Position numbers and translations under genes: made by a program
From: Firmicutes bacterium HGW-Firmicutes-9
Lineage (GTDB): Bacteria > Bacillota > Clostridia > Christensenellales > CAG-138
DNA length: 64,000 nucleotides
Assembly (NCBI GenBank): GCA_002841395.1
Contig: PGZM01000001.1
Span: forward strand, 362,089-426,088
Direction of reading: 5' to 3'
Notes under the pieces: model-generated
Databases searched by the model: none
Seen by the model: the letters and a program-made list of their open reading frames with translations, nothing else
What the model was told of the DNA's origin: nothing
Shown: one piece after another, positions 40,423-48,672 of the stretch
Numbering within the stretch: the stretch's first letter is position 1
Layout: every line of letters begins with the position of its first letter

Positions 40423-40803
40423 ATGAAAAAGAGATTGATGGCGCTGCTGATTTGCGTTCTGCTTCTTGTGATGGTGATCCCGGGTGTTGCGAATGCGGAA
40501 GGCAACAATGCCGCTCCGATCAACGCGGTCTCCATCTATCATGCGCGTTATTCGGATGCGCAGTTTAAGATCTTAGAGCGCATGGTTGCGAATGCAAACC
40601 GTCAGATCGAGATCGCAGTAAAATTCGCGCAGCTCACGCCGTGGAACGACGTTGCCTGGCTGCTCGATCTGGTTGATTCTATCGTAGCGCCGGTGTTTGC
40701 ATATGCAAATTCTATTGGCGCGGTTGTTGTTTGCGAGTATACTAGCTATTATATCGACGGGCAGTACGTATTGGTCGATCCGCTCCGCGTCATCCCGCTG
40801 TAA
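40423..40803 (+). CDS. Small secreted protein of unknown function
   Basis: A 126-residue protein. The signal peptide (KKRLMALLICVLLLVMVIPG) has a likely cut after VANA (about residue 25). The mature part of about 100 residues has no Cys and no known domain; it reads as helix (DAQFKILERMVANANRQIEIAVKFAQ), helix and strand (IGAVVVCEYTSYYIDGQYVLVDPLRVIPL), with one Cys. GGAGGGG at 8 bases fixes ATG 40423; the longer frame is the riboswitch region. It is the first gene after the c-di-GMP riboswitch, so it is a candidate surface or matrix protein controlled by c-di-GMP. Confidence 0.85.
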   Translation: MKKRLMALLICVLLLVMVIPGVANAEGNNAAPINAVSIYHARYSDAQFKILERMVANANRQIEIAVKFAQLTPWNDVAWLLDLVDSIVAPVFAYANSIGAVVVCEYTSYYIDGQYVLVDPLRVIPL

Positions 40804-40839
40804 GACCAGCGGATGCGCCCGGCGGAGCGAGGAGCGGAA

Positions 40840-41178
40840 ATGATCAGGTCAAGTCGGGATTTTGAGGGGATATTCGGCGTACACGCAGAGCGGATGCTTG
40901 AAATCTGCCGTGCGATTGCCGACCTGCCCGGCGTAGACAAGATCATACTCTTCGGCTCTTATGCAAAAGGCTGCGCCTCTTGCGAAAGCGATATTGACCT
41001 TGCGGTGTTTTACACAACTTCGGATACGCGCATGCTGCGGCAGTACCGTCAGCTTGCGCGTATTTGCGTGAATTCGGAAATCGATATTCAAGTTCAGCCG
41101 TTTCACACCTATGAATTAGCTACGCCGTGTGGTATTATAGAGGAAATTGAAGCGTACGGATTGGAGCTTTGCCCCTAG
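40840..41178 (+). CDS. MNT-type minimal nucleotidyltransferase
   Basis: A 112-residue protein of the polymerase-beta-like superfamily (MNT/MntA type). The active site is intact: GS (39-40), then SDIDLAVF with D51 and D53, and a third Asp at about 82 in EIDIQV. In MNT-HEPN toxin-antitoxin pairs the MNT protein inactivates the HEPN RNase by AMP transfer. GAGGAG at 6 bases supports ATG 40840. It lies 36 bases after the secreted-protein gene and 42 bases before the HD-GYP gene; the HEPN gene comes after that, so the usual neighbour pair is split. Confidence 0.88.
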   Translation: MIRSSRDFEGIFGVHAERMLEICRAIADLPGVDKIILFGSYAKGCASCESDIDLAVFYTTSDTRMLRQYRQLARICVNSEIDIQVQPFHTYELATPCGIIEEIEAYGLELCP

Positions 41179-41220
41179 TAAAGGACGGTCGATGATCGGC
41201 TGGAAGCTCCCGGTGATGAA

Positions 41221-42150
41221 ATGGACGGCATACGGTTTAACAGAAGAACAGCTGAAGGAGAGATTGCAGCGGAAAACGAACCAAGCGCAGAACTGCTGGC
41301 AAAGCAAGGCGACTTGGAAGTCATTCTGTACCGTATCAACGGCGAGTCCGTGGTGTGGCTATTTCCGGCAACCGACCCCAATGCGATCGAGTATTTCTTC
41401 GTCCATGCGGGCGGAGTCGATCTTGCGATGGACGACGGGCTTGTCTCGCTGGGCGCGGGAGAATCGTTCTCCGTTTCCGGGCTTACGACGGATGTACCCG
41501 TCAAAATGCACGGAGACACGGAGATTCTCTACGTCACCAACTGCCCGGCATTCGAGCAGGTGAAGGACGTCGACGTAAGCCTCAAAGAGCTGCTTACACG
41601 AATCAATGAGAAAGATCACTATACCTCACGCCACAGCAAGGCGGTGCTGCAGTATTCGCTTGCGATCTATGACGCAATGCAGGATCGCGGACCCGAAATC
41701 TCCCGAGAGGATCTTGCGTTTGCCGCGCTCTTTCATGATGTCGGCAAATGCTTCGTTCCGGTTGAGATCCTGCAAAAGCCGGATAAGCTCGAGCAGGCGG
41801 AGTTGCGTTTCATTTTACGCCATCCGGTCGACAGCGGACGGATGCTCCTGCCGAAATTCGGCGAACAGATCGCCGAGATTGCGCGCAATCATCACGAGCG
41901 CCTCGACGGAACAGGATATCCACGCGGGTTACGGGTGGAGGACATCAGTCTCTCTTCGCAGATCGTCGCCGTGGCGGACGCGTTTGATGCCATGACAAGC
42001 AACCGAGGCTATAACATCGTCAAAACATTTTTGGAAGCAGCCGAGGAACTCGCGTCGCTTCCGCATCAATATGACACGAGAATCACCAGCGTGCTGATGC
42101 AGCTTGTCAGCAGCGGTGCGCTCGAAGAAGGAGTAATAACCGGCGTATGA
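41221..42150 (+). CDS. HD-GYP c-di-GMP phosphodiesterase with N-terminal cupin-like domain
   Basis: A 309-residue protein. The first 110 residues are beta-rich (VILYRINGESVVWLF, SLGAGESFSVSG, VKMHGDTEILYVTN), like a cupin sensor domain. Residues 115-290 form an HD-GYP domain with the HD pair (FHDVGK, 172-173), HHERLDGTGYP (224-234) and DAFDAMTSNRGY. These motifs are the signature of active c-di-GMP phosphodiesterases. Its stop overlaps the HEPN start by 4 bases. It lies in an operon under a c-di-GMP riboswitch, so it can close a feedback loop on c-di-GMP. The ribosome site is weak. Confidence 0.92.
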   Translation: MDGIRFNRRTAEGEIAAENEPSAELLAKQGDLEVILYRINGESVVWLFPATDPNAIEYFFVHAGGVDLAMDDGLVSLGAGESFSVSGLTTDVPVKMHGDTEILYVTNCPAFEQVKDVDVSLKELLTRINEKDHYTSRHSKAVLQYSLAIYDAMQDRGPEISREDLAFAALFHDVGKCFVPVEILQKPDKLEQAELRFILRHPVDSGRMLLPKFGEQIAEIARNHHERLDGTGYPRGLRVEDISLSSQIVAVADAFDAMTSNRGYNIVKTFLEAAEELASLPHQYDTRITSVLMQLVSSGALEEGVITGV

Positions 42151-42605
42151 ACAAACTGGAGAAATGCGGATATTGGCTGATGCTTTCGGATTATGACCTC
42201 GGTACGATCGATGTATTGATTCGTGGCGAGCGTTGGGTCTACGTCGCCTATCTTTGCCAGCAGGCGGTCGAGCGTCAGCTCAAGGGCATGTACGTCTATT
42301 ATATGGATACCGAACCCCCGAAGACGCACAATGTCAATTTTCTGTTTTCCAAGATCACCGGCAGCGAACCCTTCCGTGCGGAGACGGACATCGCCCGCTT
42401 TGACGAGCGTAAGAATGATTGCGAAGATTTCCTGATGGACGCAATGTTCTATTACATGTCCGATTATCCCTTCTCGTACAAAAACATTGCGACGCGCTTT
42501 GTCGACAGTACGCTTGCCAACGAGCTGCACCAGAAGACGCTGCTCTATGTCGCGTGGCTGCGCTCGTTCCTGCCGGAGATTGAAATTCCGAAAATCCCGT
42601 CCTGA
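42147..42605 (+). CDS. HEPN-domain protein
   Basis: A 152-residue helical protein of the HEPN family: SDYDLGTIDVLIRGERWVYVAYLCQQAVERQLKGMYVYY, KTHNVNFLFSKI and FLMDAMFYYMSDYPFSYKNI. The QQAVExxLK segment is typical. I do not see a clear RX4-6H RNase motif; the usual RYP position reads SDYP. It may be inactive or use other residues. HEPN proteins normally pair with MNT nucleotidyltransferases, and one lies two genes upstream. The ATGA overlap with the HD-GYP gene shows coupling. A terminator follows. Confidence 0.85.
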   Translation: MNKLEKCGYWLMLSDYDLGTIDVLIRGERWVYVAYLCQQAVERQLKGMYVYYMDTEPPKTHNVNFLFSKITGSEPFRAETDIARFDERKNDCEDFLMDAMFYYMSDYPFSYKNIATRFVDSTLANELHQKTLLYVAWLRSFLPEIEIPKIPS

Positions 42606-42656
42606 TCGTTTGTTGAAAACCGAACTGTAAATATAAACAATATCTTCTGTAACACA

Positions 42657-42680
42657 AAGGCCACCCGAACGGGTGGCCTT
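42657..42680. terminator. Bidirectional terminator after the riboswitch operon
   Basis: AAGGCCACCC (42657-42666), GAAC, GGGTGGCCTT (42671-42680), a perfect 10-base stem. Confidence 0.85.
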
Positions 42681-42701
42681 GTTGCTTGATTGGAGTTGCG
42701 A

Positions 42702-43019
42702 TTATCCGGCTGGTGTAGCTTCAGGAAGCGGCGTATCAAACGCCTCGGAACCGGGTTTACTGGTTTCATGCGGTTCTACGGTGTCACGCAGATAGTCCGC
42801 ACCTTGATCCAGCAAACCAGCGGCGTCCTCCGCAATGCCGGAATCTTGCATAAACACCAGAATCTCCTGCCAGGCCTCTTTGCCAAGCACGCGCAGAGTG
42901 CTGATGAGCCGTTCCAATTTTCCTTCGAGCAGATCCTTGCCGTCCAGATAGGTTAGCACGGCCATGAGCAAAATCAGCAGCACGACCAGTACCCCGATCA
43001 GGCGAAAGATGAATTTCAT
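42702..43019 (-). CDS. Small single-pass membrane protein
   Basis: A 105-residue protein with one N-terminal hydrophobic helix (about 3-23; FIFRLIGVLVVLLILLMAVLTYL), then an amphipathic helical part and an acidic Pro-rich tail. It has no lipobox and no known domain. AAGGAGG at 9 bases supports ATG 43019. It converges with the riboswitch operon and may be cotranscribed from thiI, although a hairpin lies between. Confidence 0.75.
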   Translation of the reverse strand: MKFIFRLIGVLVVLLILLMAVLTYLDGKDLLEGKLERLISTLRVLGKEAWQEILVFMQDSGIAEDAAGLLDQGADYLRDTVEPHETSKPGSEAFDTPLPEATPAG

Positions 43020-43151
43020 TTGGGTGTTCCTCCTTATAGCGAGAGGTAAACAGGGCATCGCTTACCACATACAGTATACTACGATACCTGAATACGTACT
43101 GTGAATGTTGTGTAAAAAGTATCTATCAGGGAATTTTTGATTATACAGTTA

Positions 43152-43172
43152 TCGCGCGGAATTTCCGCGCGA
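43152..43172 (-). terminator. Hairpin after thiI
   Basis: TCGCGCGG (43152-43159) and CCGCGCGA (43165-43172), a perfect 8-base stem with a 5-base loop, but no T-run follows. Confidence 0.4.
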
Positions 43173-43186
43173 AAGCTGGCTTCTCT

Positions 43187-44356
43187 TTACTCGACCGTCA
43201 TATGCTCGGTGTTTGCAATGGCGGTTTCGATCATTTCTGTAAAATCGAGCCGCGCTTCACTGGCGCGGATGTCCTCAAGCTTTGGCCGCGTCACCGGGTG
43301 CTGTGGCACAAACACGGTGCAGCAATCCTCAAACGGCAGGATAGAGGTCTCAAACGAACCCATCGCCTTTGCTCTGGTCACGATCTCTTCCTTGTCAAAC
43401 CCGATCAGCGGACGGAAAACGGGCAGATCCACCGCGTCGTTGGTGACGGTGAGGCTCTCGATGGTCTGGCTCGCGACCTGACCGATCGACTCGCCCGTGA
43501 CGAGCGCCTGCGCGCCGCAGGAGCGCGCGATGCGCTCTGCGATCTGCATCATCAACCGACGCATGAGCACCGTCGTTTCGCTCTTGGGGCATTTCTCATA
43601 GATTGCCAGCTGAATCTCCGTAAATGGAACCAGATAGAGATCAACTTCACCCGCGTAGCTTGCAAGAATCTTGGTTAAATCGACAACCTTTTCACGCGCA
43701 CGCTCGCTGGTGTAAGGATAGCTGTAAAAATGCACTGCTGAGATGCGCACGCCGCGCTTGGCGATCATGTGTCCTGCGACCGGGCTGTCGATGCCGCCGG
43801 AAATGAGCAGCATCGCATGTCCGTTGGTGCCGACAGGCATACCGCCCGCACCGAGCTTTTCTTCCGCAAACAGGAACGCCTGTTCCTGCCGCACTTCGAC
43901 ACCCACATAGAAATCCGGCTGGTGAACGTCTACCCGAAGCACAGGGAACGCCTCCAATAACAATCCGCCCAGCGTGCGGCAGATATCCTGCGAACGCATG
44001 GCAAACCGCTTGTCGGCGCGGCGGGCGATCACCTTAAAGCTCGCCTGCGGCAAGCCTTCGATGCGGCGGGCGACGAGCACTTTTGCCGCCTCGACCATTT
44101 GATCCCAATCCTTCTCGACCGCCAACGCGGGGCTGACGGAATGGATGCCGAAGACGCGCGTGAGCTTGTCCGCGGATTCGTTCATCGACTCTACCGGGAT
44201 GCCGAAAACGAACACGCGACCCTGTTCGCGCACAACTTTGACGCGAAGCGGACGCAGGGCAAGTGTGATGCGCTTCATAAGGCTGCGTTCAAAATACGGG
44301 CGATTCAGCCCCTTGAGGTGGATTTCCGCGTAGCGGACGAGCATGACTGCTTCCAT
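43187..44356 (-). CDS. thiI: tRNA 4-thiouridine sulfurtransferase ThiI
   Basis: A 390-residue protein. An N-terminal ferredoxin-like and THUMP part (about 1-165) is followed by the PP-loop ATPase domain with SGGIDSPVAGHMIAKRG, then RRLMMQIAERIARSCGAQALVTGESIGQVASQT. The rhodanese domain of E. coli ThiI is absent, as in most Gram-positive forms. It adenylates tRNA U8 for sulfur insertion and can also supply sulfur for thiazole. GGAGAG at about 6 bases supports ATG 44356 over the upstream frame. The cysteine desulfurase gene is 61 bases upstream on the same strand and would supply the sulfur. Confidence 0.94.
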   Translation of the reverse strand: MEAVMLVRYAEIHLKGLNRPYFERSLMKRITLALRPLRVKVVREQGRVFVFGIPVESMNESADKLTRVFGIHSVSPALAVEKDWDQMVEAAKVLVARRIEGLPQASFKVIARRADKRFAMRSQDICRTLGGLLLEAFPVLRVDVHQPDFYVGVEVRQEQAFLFAEEKLGAGGMPVGTNGHAMLLISGGIDSPVAGHMIAKRGVRISAVHFYSYPYTSERAREKVVDLTKILASYAGEVDLYLVPFTEIQLAIYEKCPKSETTVLMRRLMMQIAERIARSCGAQALVTGESIGQVASQTIESLTVTNDAVDLPVFRPLIGFDKEEIVTRAKAMGSFETSILPFEDCCTVFVPQHPVTRPKLEDIRASEARLDFTEMIETAIANTEHMTVE

Positions 44357-44417
44357 GTGACTCTCCAAATTTGATTGTTTTAGTTGTATCATCGTGATGC
44401 GGGCGAAGTCTGCGCGA

Positions 44418-45563
44418 TCATCTGCGCTGAAAACGTCGCAAAAATGTGACTTGTTCGGTCAAAGCGGTTGCCGCGGCGTCCATCTCTTCGATGGTGTTAA
44501 ACGGACAGAGGCTGAAGCGCAGCGCGCCTTCCGCACGAGCACCGGAGATGCCCATCGCGGCGTGAATCCGGTTTTGTCCCTTCTTGTGCGTCGAGCATGC
44601 GCTGCCGGTGGAGACGAGAATCTCCCGCTCGGAGAGCGCGTTGACCAGCACCTCGCCGCGTACGCCGGGGAAAGAGACGTTGAGGATATGCGGAGCACCC
44701 GCGTCAGCAGTGGGGCCATTGAGGAATACGTCCGGAAGGGATTTCAGATTCTCCCAAAGCCGCAGCTTGCAGGCGCGCATCTGCGCGATCCAAGCTTGCT
44801 GATTCGCGCGATACTCGGCCAGCGCCGCATCCATAGCGAGGATGCCGGGCACGTTGCTGGTACCGGACCGTAGGTTTTTCTCCTGTCCGCCGCCAATCTG
44901 TCCGCCCGCGAACTTGACGCCGGATTTCACATAGAGCGCGCCGACGCCTTTCGGCGCATGAAACTTGTGCGCGCTGATGCTGTATAGATCGGATGCGTTC
45001 TTCGCAAACGGGAGTTTGCAGAACGCCTGTACACCGTCCGAATGCAGCAGTGCGGAGGGTGCGATTTTTTTGACGAGCGCGGAGATCGCGTCGAGGTCGT
45101 TGATCGCGCCTACTTCGTTGTTGACGTGCATGATGGATACCAGTGCGGTGTCCTCGCTTAACGCATCCTCCAACTTTTTAAGATTCACCGAGCCGTCTGC
45201 GTTGAGACCAATGAACACAACCTCTGTATCCGGCGTGTTCTCCAGCGAACGAAACACTTCATAGACGGAAGGATGCTCGCCCGTTGTGGTGATGATGCGC
45301 TTTTTCCCGCGAATCGGTTTCAGCGAACCCAGAATCGCCATATTGTTGGATTCCGTTCCGCCGGAGGTGTATAGAACTTCGCTTGCACTACAGCCGAGCG
45401 CAGCGGCAAGGTTTGCGCGCGACTGCTCCATCGCTTTTTCGGCGGCGACAGCGGGTTTATACGCGCTGGCCGGATTATAATATTGCTCGGTCATCGCACG
45501 ATATGCTGCGTCCGCCGCCTGTGGCAGGACGCGCGTGGTCGCGCTGTTGTCGAGATAGATCAT
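44418..45563 (-). CDS. Cysteine desulfurase (NifS/IscS type)
   Basis: A 381-residue class V PLP aminotransferase. Motifs are YLDNSATTRVLP, TSGGTESNNMAI, MHVNNEVGAIND, the PLP Lys in SISAHKFHAPKGVGALYV, and the catalytic Cys in VSTGSACSTHKKG. It takes sulfur from L-cysteine. Because thiI follows, tRNA thiolation is the probable main role (NifZ-like specialisation). CGGAG supports ATG 45563. An extended -10 promoter lies inside the loop of the preceding terminator hairpin. Confidence 0.94.
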   Translation of the reverse strand: MIYLDNSATTRVLPQAADAAYRAMTEQYYNPASAYKPAVAAEKAMEQSRANLAAALGCSASEVLYTSGGTESNNMAILGSLKPIRGKKRIITTTGEHPSVYEVFRSLENTPDTEVVFIGLNADGSVNLKKLEDALSEDTALVSIMHVNNEVGAINDLDAISALVKKIAPSALLHSDGVQAFCKLPFAKNASDLYSISAHKFHAPKGVGALYVKSGVKFAGGQIGGGQEKNLRSGTSNVPGILAMDAALAEYRANQQAWIAQMRACKLRLWENLKSLPDVFLNGPTADAGAPHILNVSFPGVRGEVLVNALSEREILVSTGSACSTHKKGQNRIHAAMGISGARAEGALRFSLCPFNTIEEMDAAATALTEQVTFLRRFQRR

Positions 45564-45601
45564 GCAATCACTCCGTTGAAAACCTGTGTCAGCGCGCAGA
45601 A

Positions 45602-45641
45602 AAAGCGCGCATTGGAAGTATAGCACATTCTTGCGCGCTTT
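45602..45641 (-). terminator. Terminator after msrAB, with an extended -10 in its loop
   Basis: AAAGCGCGC (45602-45610) and GCGCGCTTT (45633-45641), with a 22-base loop. On the minus strand the loop contains TGC-TATACT (-10 at 45617-45622), placed to start transcription of the desulfurase gene. Confidence 0.6.
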
Positions 45642-45671
45642 GCTTGCTTTTTCCGTGATTTACGTGGTCGA

Positions 45672-46640
45672 TCAGGTGTTGAACTTCTCTTTGAGGTACC
45701 CGTAACCCTGCGATTCCAGTTCCTCCAGCGGGATAAACCGGAGCGATGCACCGTTGATGCAGTAGCGGATTCCGTTGGGTGATTCAGAGTCTCCTTCAAA
45801 CACGTGCCCAAGGTGCGAATCTCCCGCGCGGGAGCGTACTTCCGTGCGATGCATGCAGTGGCTGCTATCCGTGCGTTCTACGACCACCGACGGTTCGACG
45901 GGCTTGGTGAACGAAGGCCAGCCGCAGGAGGAATGATACATATCGTCGGACGTAAACAGCGGCTCGCCGGTTGCGATGTCAACATACAGCCCGCGCCGCT
46001 CGTTGCCGTAGTACTCGCTGGAAAACGGCCTTTCGGTCGCGCTTTCCTGCGTGACGGCAAACTGCTCCTGTGTGAGCTTTTCGCGAAGCTGATCTTCCTC
46101 CGGTTTGCGATACCGTCCCGCGTCGATCGTGCTCTTGGAGAGACGTGCGATCTCCGCAAACGGGATGTGGCAATAGCCGTTGGGGTTCTTATCCAAGTAG
46201 TTTTGGTGATATTCTTCGGCAGGATAGTAGTTGACGAGCGGCTTGATCTCCACGGCAAAACGCGGCGTGCGCGCGCGTTCAATCGCGGCGACACGTTCCA
46301 CGGTCGCTTGCGATTCCGCGTCGGCATAATAGATGCCCGCCTGATACTGTGTGCCGATGTCGTGCCCCTGACGGTTGACCGCCGTGGCGTCGACCACCTC
46401 AAAATAAGCGAACAGGAGCTGATCGAGGGTCACGCGCGACGGGTCATAGGTGACCTTTACTGTCTCGCGAAAGCCGGTCTTGCCGGTGCAGACGGTCTTA
46501 TAATCCGCGTCCTTTTCTCCTGTACCGTTTGCATATCCGCTCTCCGCGTCAAGTACGCCTGGGATGGACTGCATCAGCTTTTCCATGCCCCAGAAGCAAC
46601 CGCCCGCGAGATAGATGACGTTTGTTTGATTTTGTTCCAT
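45672..46640 (-). CDS. msrAB: Bifunctional methionine sulfoxide reductase MsrA-MsrB
   Basis: A 322-residue fusion. Residues 1-160 are MsrA with the catalytic Cys in GGCFWGMEK. A linker follows (about 160-185). Residues 185-320 are MsrB with SCGWPSFTKP, GDSHLGHVF and the catalytic Cys in RYCINGASLRFIP. It repairs both S- and R-forms of methionine sulfoxide with electrons from thioredoxin. No signal peptide is present, so it is cytoplasmic. AAAGGAG at 8 bases fixes ATG 46640. It is a single-gene unit. Confidence 0.96.
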   Translation of the reverse strand: MEQNQTNVIYLAGGCFWGMEKLMQSIPGVLDAESGYANGTGEKDADYKTVCTGKTGFRETVKVTYDPSRVTLDQLLFAYFEVVDATAVNRQGHDIGTQYQAGIYYADAESQATVERVAAIERARTPRFAVEIKPLVNYYPAEEYHQNYLDKNPNGYCHIPFAEIARLSKSTIDAGRYRKPEEDQLREKLTQEQFAVTQESATERPFSSEYYGNERRGLYVDIATGEPLFTSDDMYHSSCGWPSFTKPVEPSVVVERTDSSHCMHRTEVRSRAGDSHLGHVFEGDSESPNGIRYCINGASLRFIPLEELESQGYGYLKEKFNT

Positions 46641-46723
46641 ATGCGTTCTCCTTTGTGAACCATCATACTTACAGTATGAATGTTAGCATCAGCTGGAACC
46701 GCTGTCGAGAGACGAGGTCACAT

Positions 46724-46753
46724 AACGAAAGAAAAAGCCCGCATATAGCGGGC
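46724..46753 (-). terminator. Terminator of the three-gene membrane protein operon
   Basis: GCCCGC (46737-46742) and GCGGGC (46748-46753), then TTTTTCTTTC on the minus strand. Confidence 0.8.
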
Positions 46754-46759
46754 GAAGCA

Positions 46760-47371
46760 TCAGGATTCGGTTGAAATTGGCTTCTTTTTGCGGATGAGTC
46801 GCACCAGCACCATGATAGAGAACGCGCACAGCGCGATCATGCATATGAGAATTAGCGTGCAAATAATCACGGCAAATGTGAAAGTCGGCACGCCTGCGGG
46901 ATTCATAATAAACGCAACGTCGTTGTTCAGAAAGACGATACAAAAATCGATCTGGAATACGAGAAGCAAGAGAGAAAACCAACCGACGGACATACGTAAA
47001 TATTGGATTCTGCGTGCGGCAAGATATAGCAGAAGCCCTCCGAAGATGGAAAGGTTGCCGGTAAAGATCAAAATCGCCATGAGTATTTCTATCGGCAGCA
47101 CACTGCCGAGGATCAAGCCAAGGAAATAAAAGACTGCGAAACATAGAAACGGTGTAAACAGAAGAATCGCCGCAGCGATGGAAAGCCCGATCGGCTTACG
47201 CCTGCGCGCGGGACGCGGAGCAACCGGAGGAAGTGGCGAAAGCGGGGGCAGGGGCAAGTCCTCCAGAGCGACGGAGACGACGGAAACAATCTCATCCGCA
47301 ACGCTGTTTTGCGCGGAGAGGTTCGGGCGTATCCCGCGAATGTTCTTTTTCACAACGATTGGTTTTGCCAA
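46760..47371 (-). CDS. Membrane protein with RPNLSAQNSVADEIV motif (paralogue A)
   Basis: A 203-residue protein of unknown function. A cytoplasmic N-terminus with RPNLSAQNSVADEIV (about 15-29) and a Pro-rich stretch precede four membrane helices (about 62-190). The same N-terminal motif, helix layout and LYLAARxxxxxRxxVGW block occur in the next gene upstream, so the two are paralogues. The start is TTG 47371 with AGGAAGG at 7 bases. It is the last gene of a three-gene operon. Confidence 0.8.
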   Translation of the reverse strand: MAKPIVVKKNIRGIRPNLSAQNSVADEIVSVVSVALEDLPLPPLSPLPPVAPRPARRRKPIGLSIAAAILLFTPFLCFAVFYFLGLILGSVLPIEILMAILIFTGNLSIFGGLLLYLAARRIQYLRMSVGWFSLLLLVFQIDFCIVFLNNDVAFIMNPAGVPTFTFAVIICTLILICMIALCAFSIMVLVRLIRKKKPISTES

Positions 47372-47433
47372 AGCGTACCTTCCTAATATGAGCTTCCGCC
47401 AAAGATAAGTTGGTCTTTCAAGCGTTCGGAACG

Positions 47434-48042
47434 TTAGTTTGATTCAACGATGGCTTCTTTCGGCTTTTTCTTAAATGCTTGGATGATGAGCAGCACCGAG
47501 AGTGCGAGCAGCGCGATCATGCACAAAACAGACGCAATCATGGAGGCAGCGGTCAAAATCCGCATCGTGTCCGTAGCGAGAGCGGCAGGGTCGGAAGAGA
47601 GGTTATACCACACGGCAATGATGTATAGCGGAACTGCCACGACAAAGTTGACAAGCGCGATCCAGCCAACGGTCTTGCGAAACGCCTTTACCTTGCGCGC
47701 GGCAAGATATAGCACGATGCCGCCGACCAATGCGTAAAGGCGATACCCTAGCACCAGAAACGGATACATCAAAAAAGGCGCATTATACCCATTGATACTG
47801 CTGATCATCATCAAAACAGCAGGGATCGCAAACGGAGCGAACACCAGCGCAGCCCCGATGATGGAAAATATTTTACCCCACGGCGACGGTTTCCCGGGTT
47901 CGACTGGCGAGAGCGGGACGATCGGCTGCTCCTGCTGGCTTGTGAATGCGGTTACAATTTCATCCGCAACGCTGTTTTGCGCGGAGAGATTCGGGCGTTT
48001 GCCAATCATTCGTTTGGGGTCGGTTTTGATCTTATACTGCAT
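47434..48042 (-). CDS. Membrane protein with RPNLSAQNSVADEIV motif (paralogue B)
   Basis: A 202-residue protein of unknown function, paralogous to the gene at 46760. Residues 16-30 carry the RPNLSAQNSVADEIV motif unchanged, then a Pro-rich linker (PLSPVEPGKPSP), four membrane helices, the LYLAARKVKAFRKTVGW block and a Lys-rich tail. CGGAG 8 bases before ATG 48042 supports the start. The conserved soluble motif ahead of a variable linker suggests a docking or processing signal; its partner is unknown. Confidence 0.8.
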   Translation of the reverse strand: MQYKIKTDPKRMIGKRPNLSAQNSVADEIVTAFTSQQEQPIVPLSPVEPGKPSPWGKIFSIIGAALVFAPFAIPAVLMMISSINGYNAPFLMYPFLVLGYRLYALVGGIVLYLAARKVKAFRKTVGWIALVNFVVAVPLYIIAVWYNLSSDPAALATDTMRILTAASMIASVLCMIALLALSVLLIIQAFKKKPKEAIVESN

Positions 48043-48069
48043 GCATCATACTCCGTTTCAGTTTTGTTG

Positions 48070-48525
48070 TTACGCTTCGGGCGTTGGTTCCTGTTTCTTT
48101 TGGAAGATGCGTCGCAGCAGCATAATTGCGAGAATTGCAAGCGCAACGACGAGAATGTTAAAGACGACGATACTCACGATAACGATCATAAAATATCCGC
48201 CGCTTTCGGAAGCCGTTCCGGAAGCAAGGCCGGACGCGACGGCTACAAGGTTGCCTGCAACCAATGCAACGAGTGCCGAGACGCTGCCCCAGCCGAACCA
48301 TTTGCGGAATGTGCGCGTCAGCAATGTCGTAAAGATGAGTAGCACAAGACCGAGCGCGACGATAGGGAACATCTCCGCCAGCATGAGATAGTCAAACAAC
48401 AACGTCTTTCTCGCGATGCTGCCAAAGATTGCGGTTATAAACATGAACAGAATCGGCGCCCAGAGCATAACGGTGCCAGAGATGGCGAAAATCTTAATCA
48501 GCGCATTTTTTTGCTTGGGATTCAT
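48070..48525 (-). CDS. Membrane protein, first of a three-gene operon
   Basis: A 151-residue protein with four membrane helices and a short Lys-rich tail. It has no RPNLSAQ motif but resembles the membrane part of the two following proteins (TRTFRKWFGWGSVSALV matches the RKTVGWIALV region). AAGGAGG at 7-8 bases supports ATG 48525. It is the first gene of the operon; a TATAAT at 48602-48607 on the minus strand may belong to its promoter. Confidence 0.78.
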   Translation of the reverse strand: MNPKQKNALIKIFAISGTVMLWAPILFMFITAIFGSIARKTLLFDYLMLAEMFPIVALGLVLLIFTTLLTRTFRKWFGWGSVSALVALVAGNLVAVASGLASGTASESGGYFMIVIVSIVVFNILVVALAILAIMLLRRIFQKKQEPTPEA

Positions 48526-48672
48526 AAAGGCACCTCCTTACTGGTACAGACAAGCTCAAACAGAAACTGTTGTTGATGATAAGTTTTTAACTGACAAGGA
48601 CATTATATAGGATTATGCGGCGACTGACCAGAACTATTGCGCGTAACAAGAGATAATTGCGCGTTAACCCGC

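Noticed and set aside
41147..41563. 138-residue plus-strand frame overlapping the HD-GYP gene
   Set aside because: It overlaps the HD-GYP N-terminus in another frame and has no family features or ribosome site.
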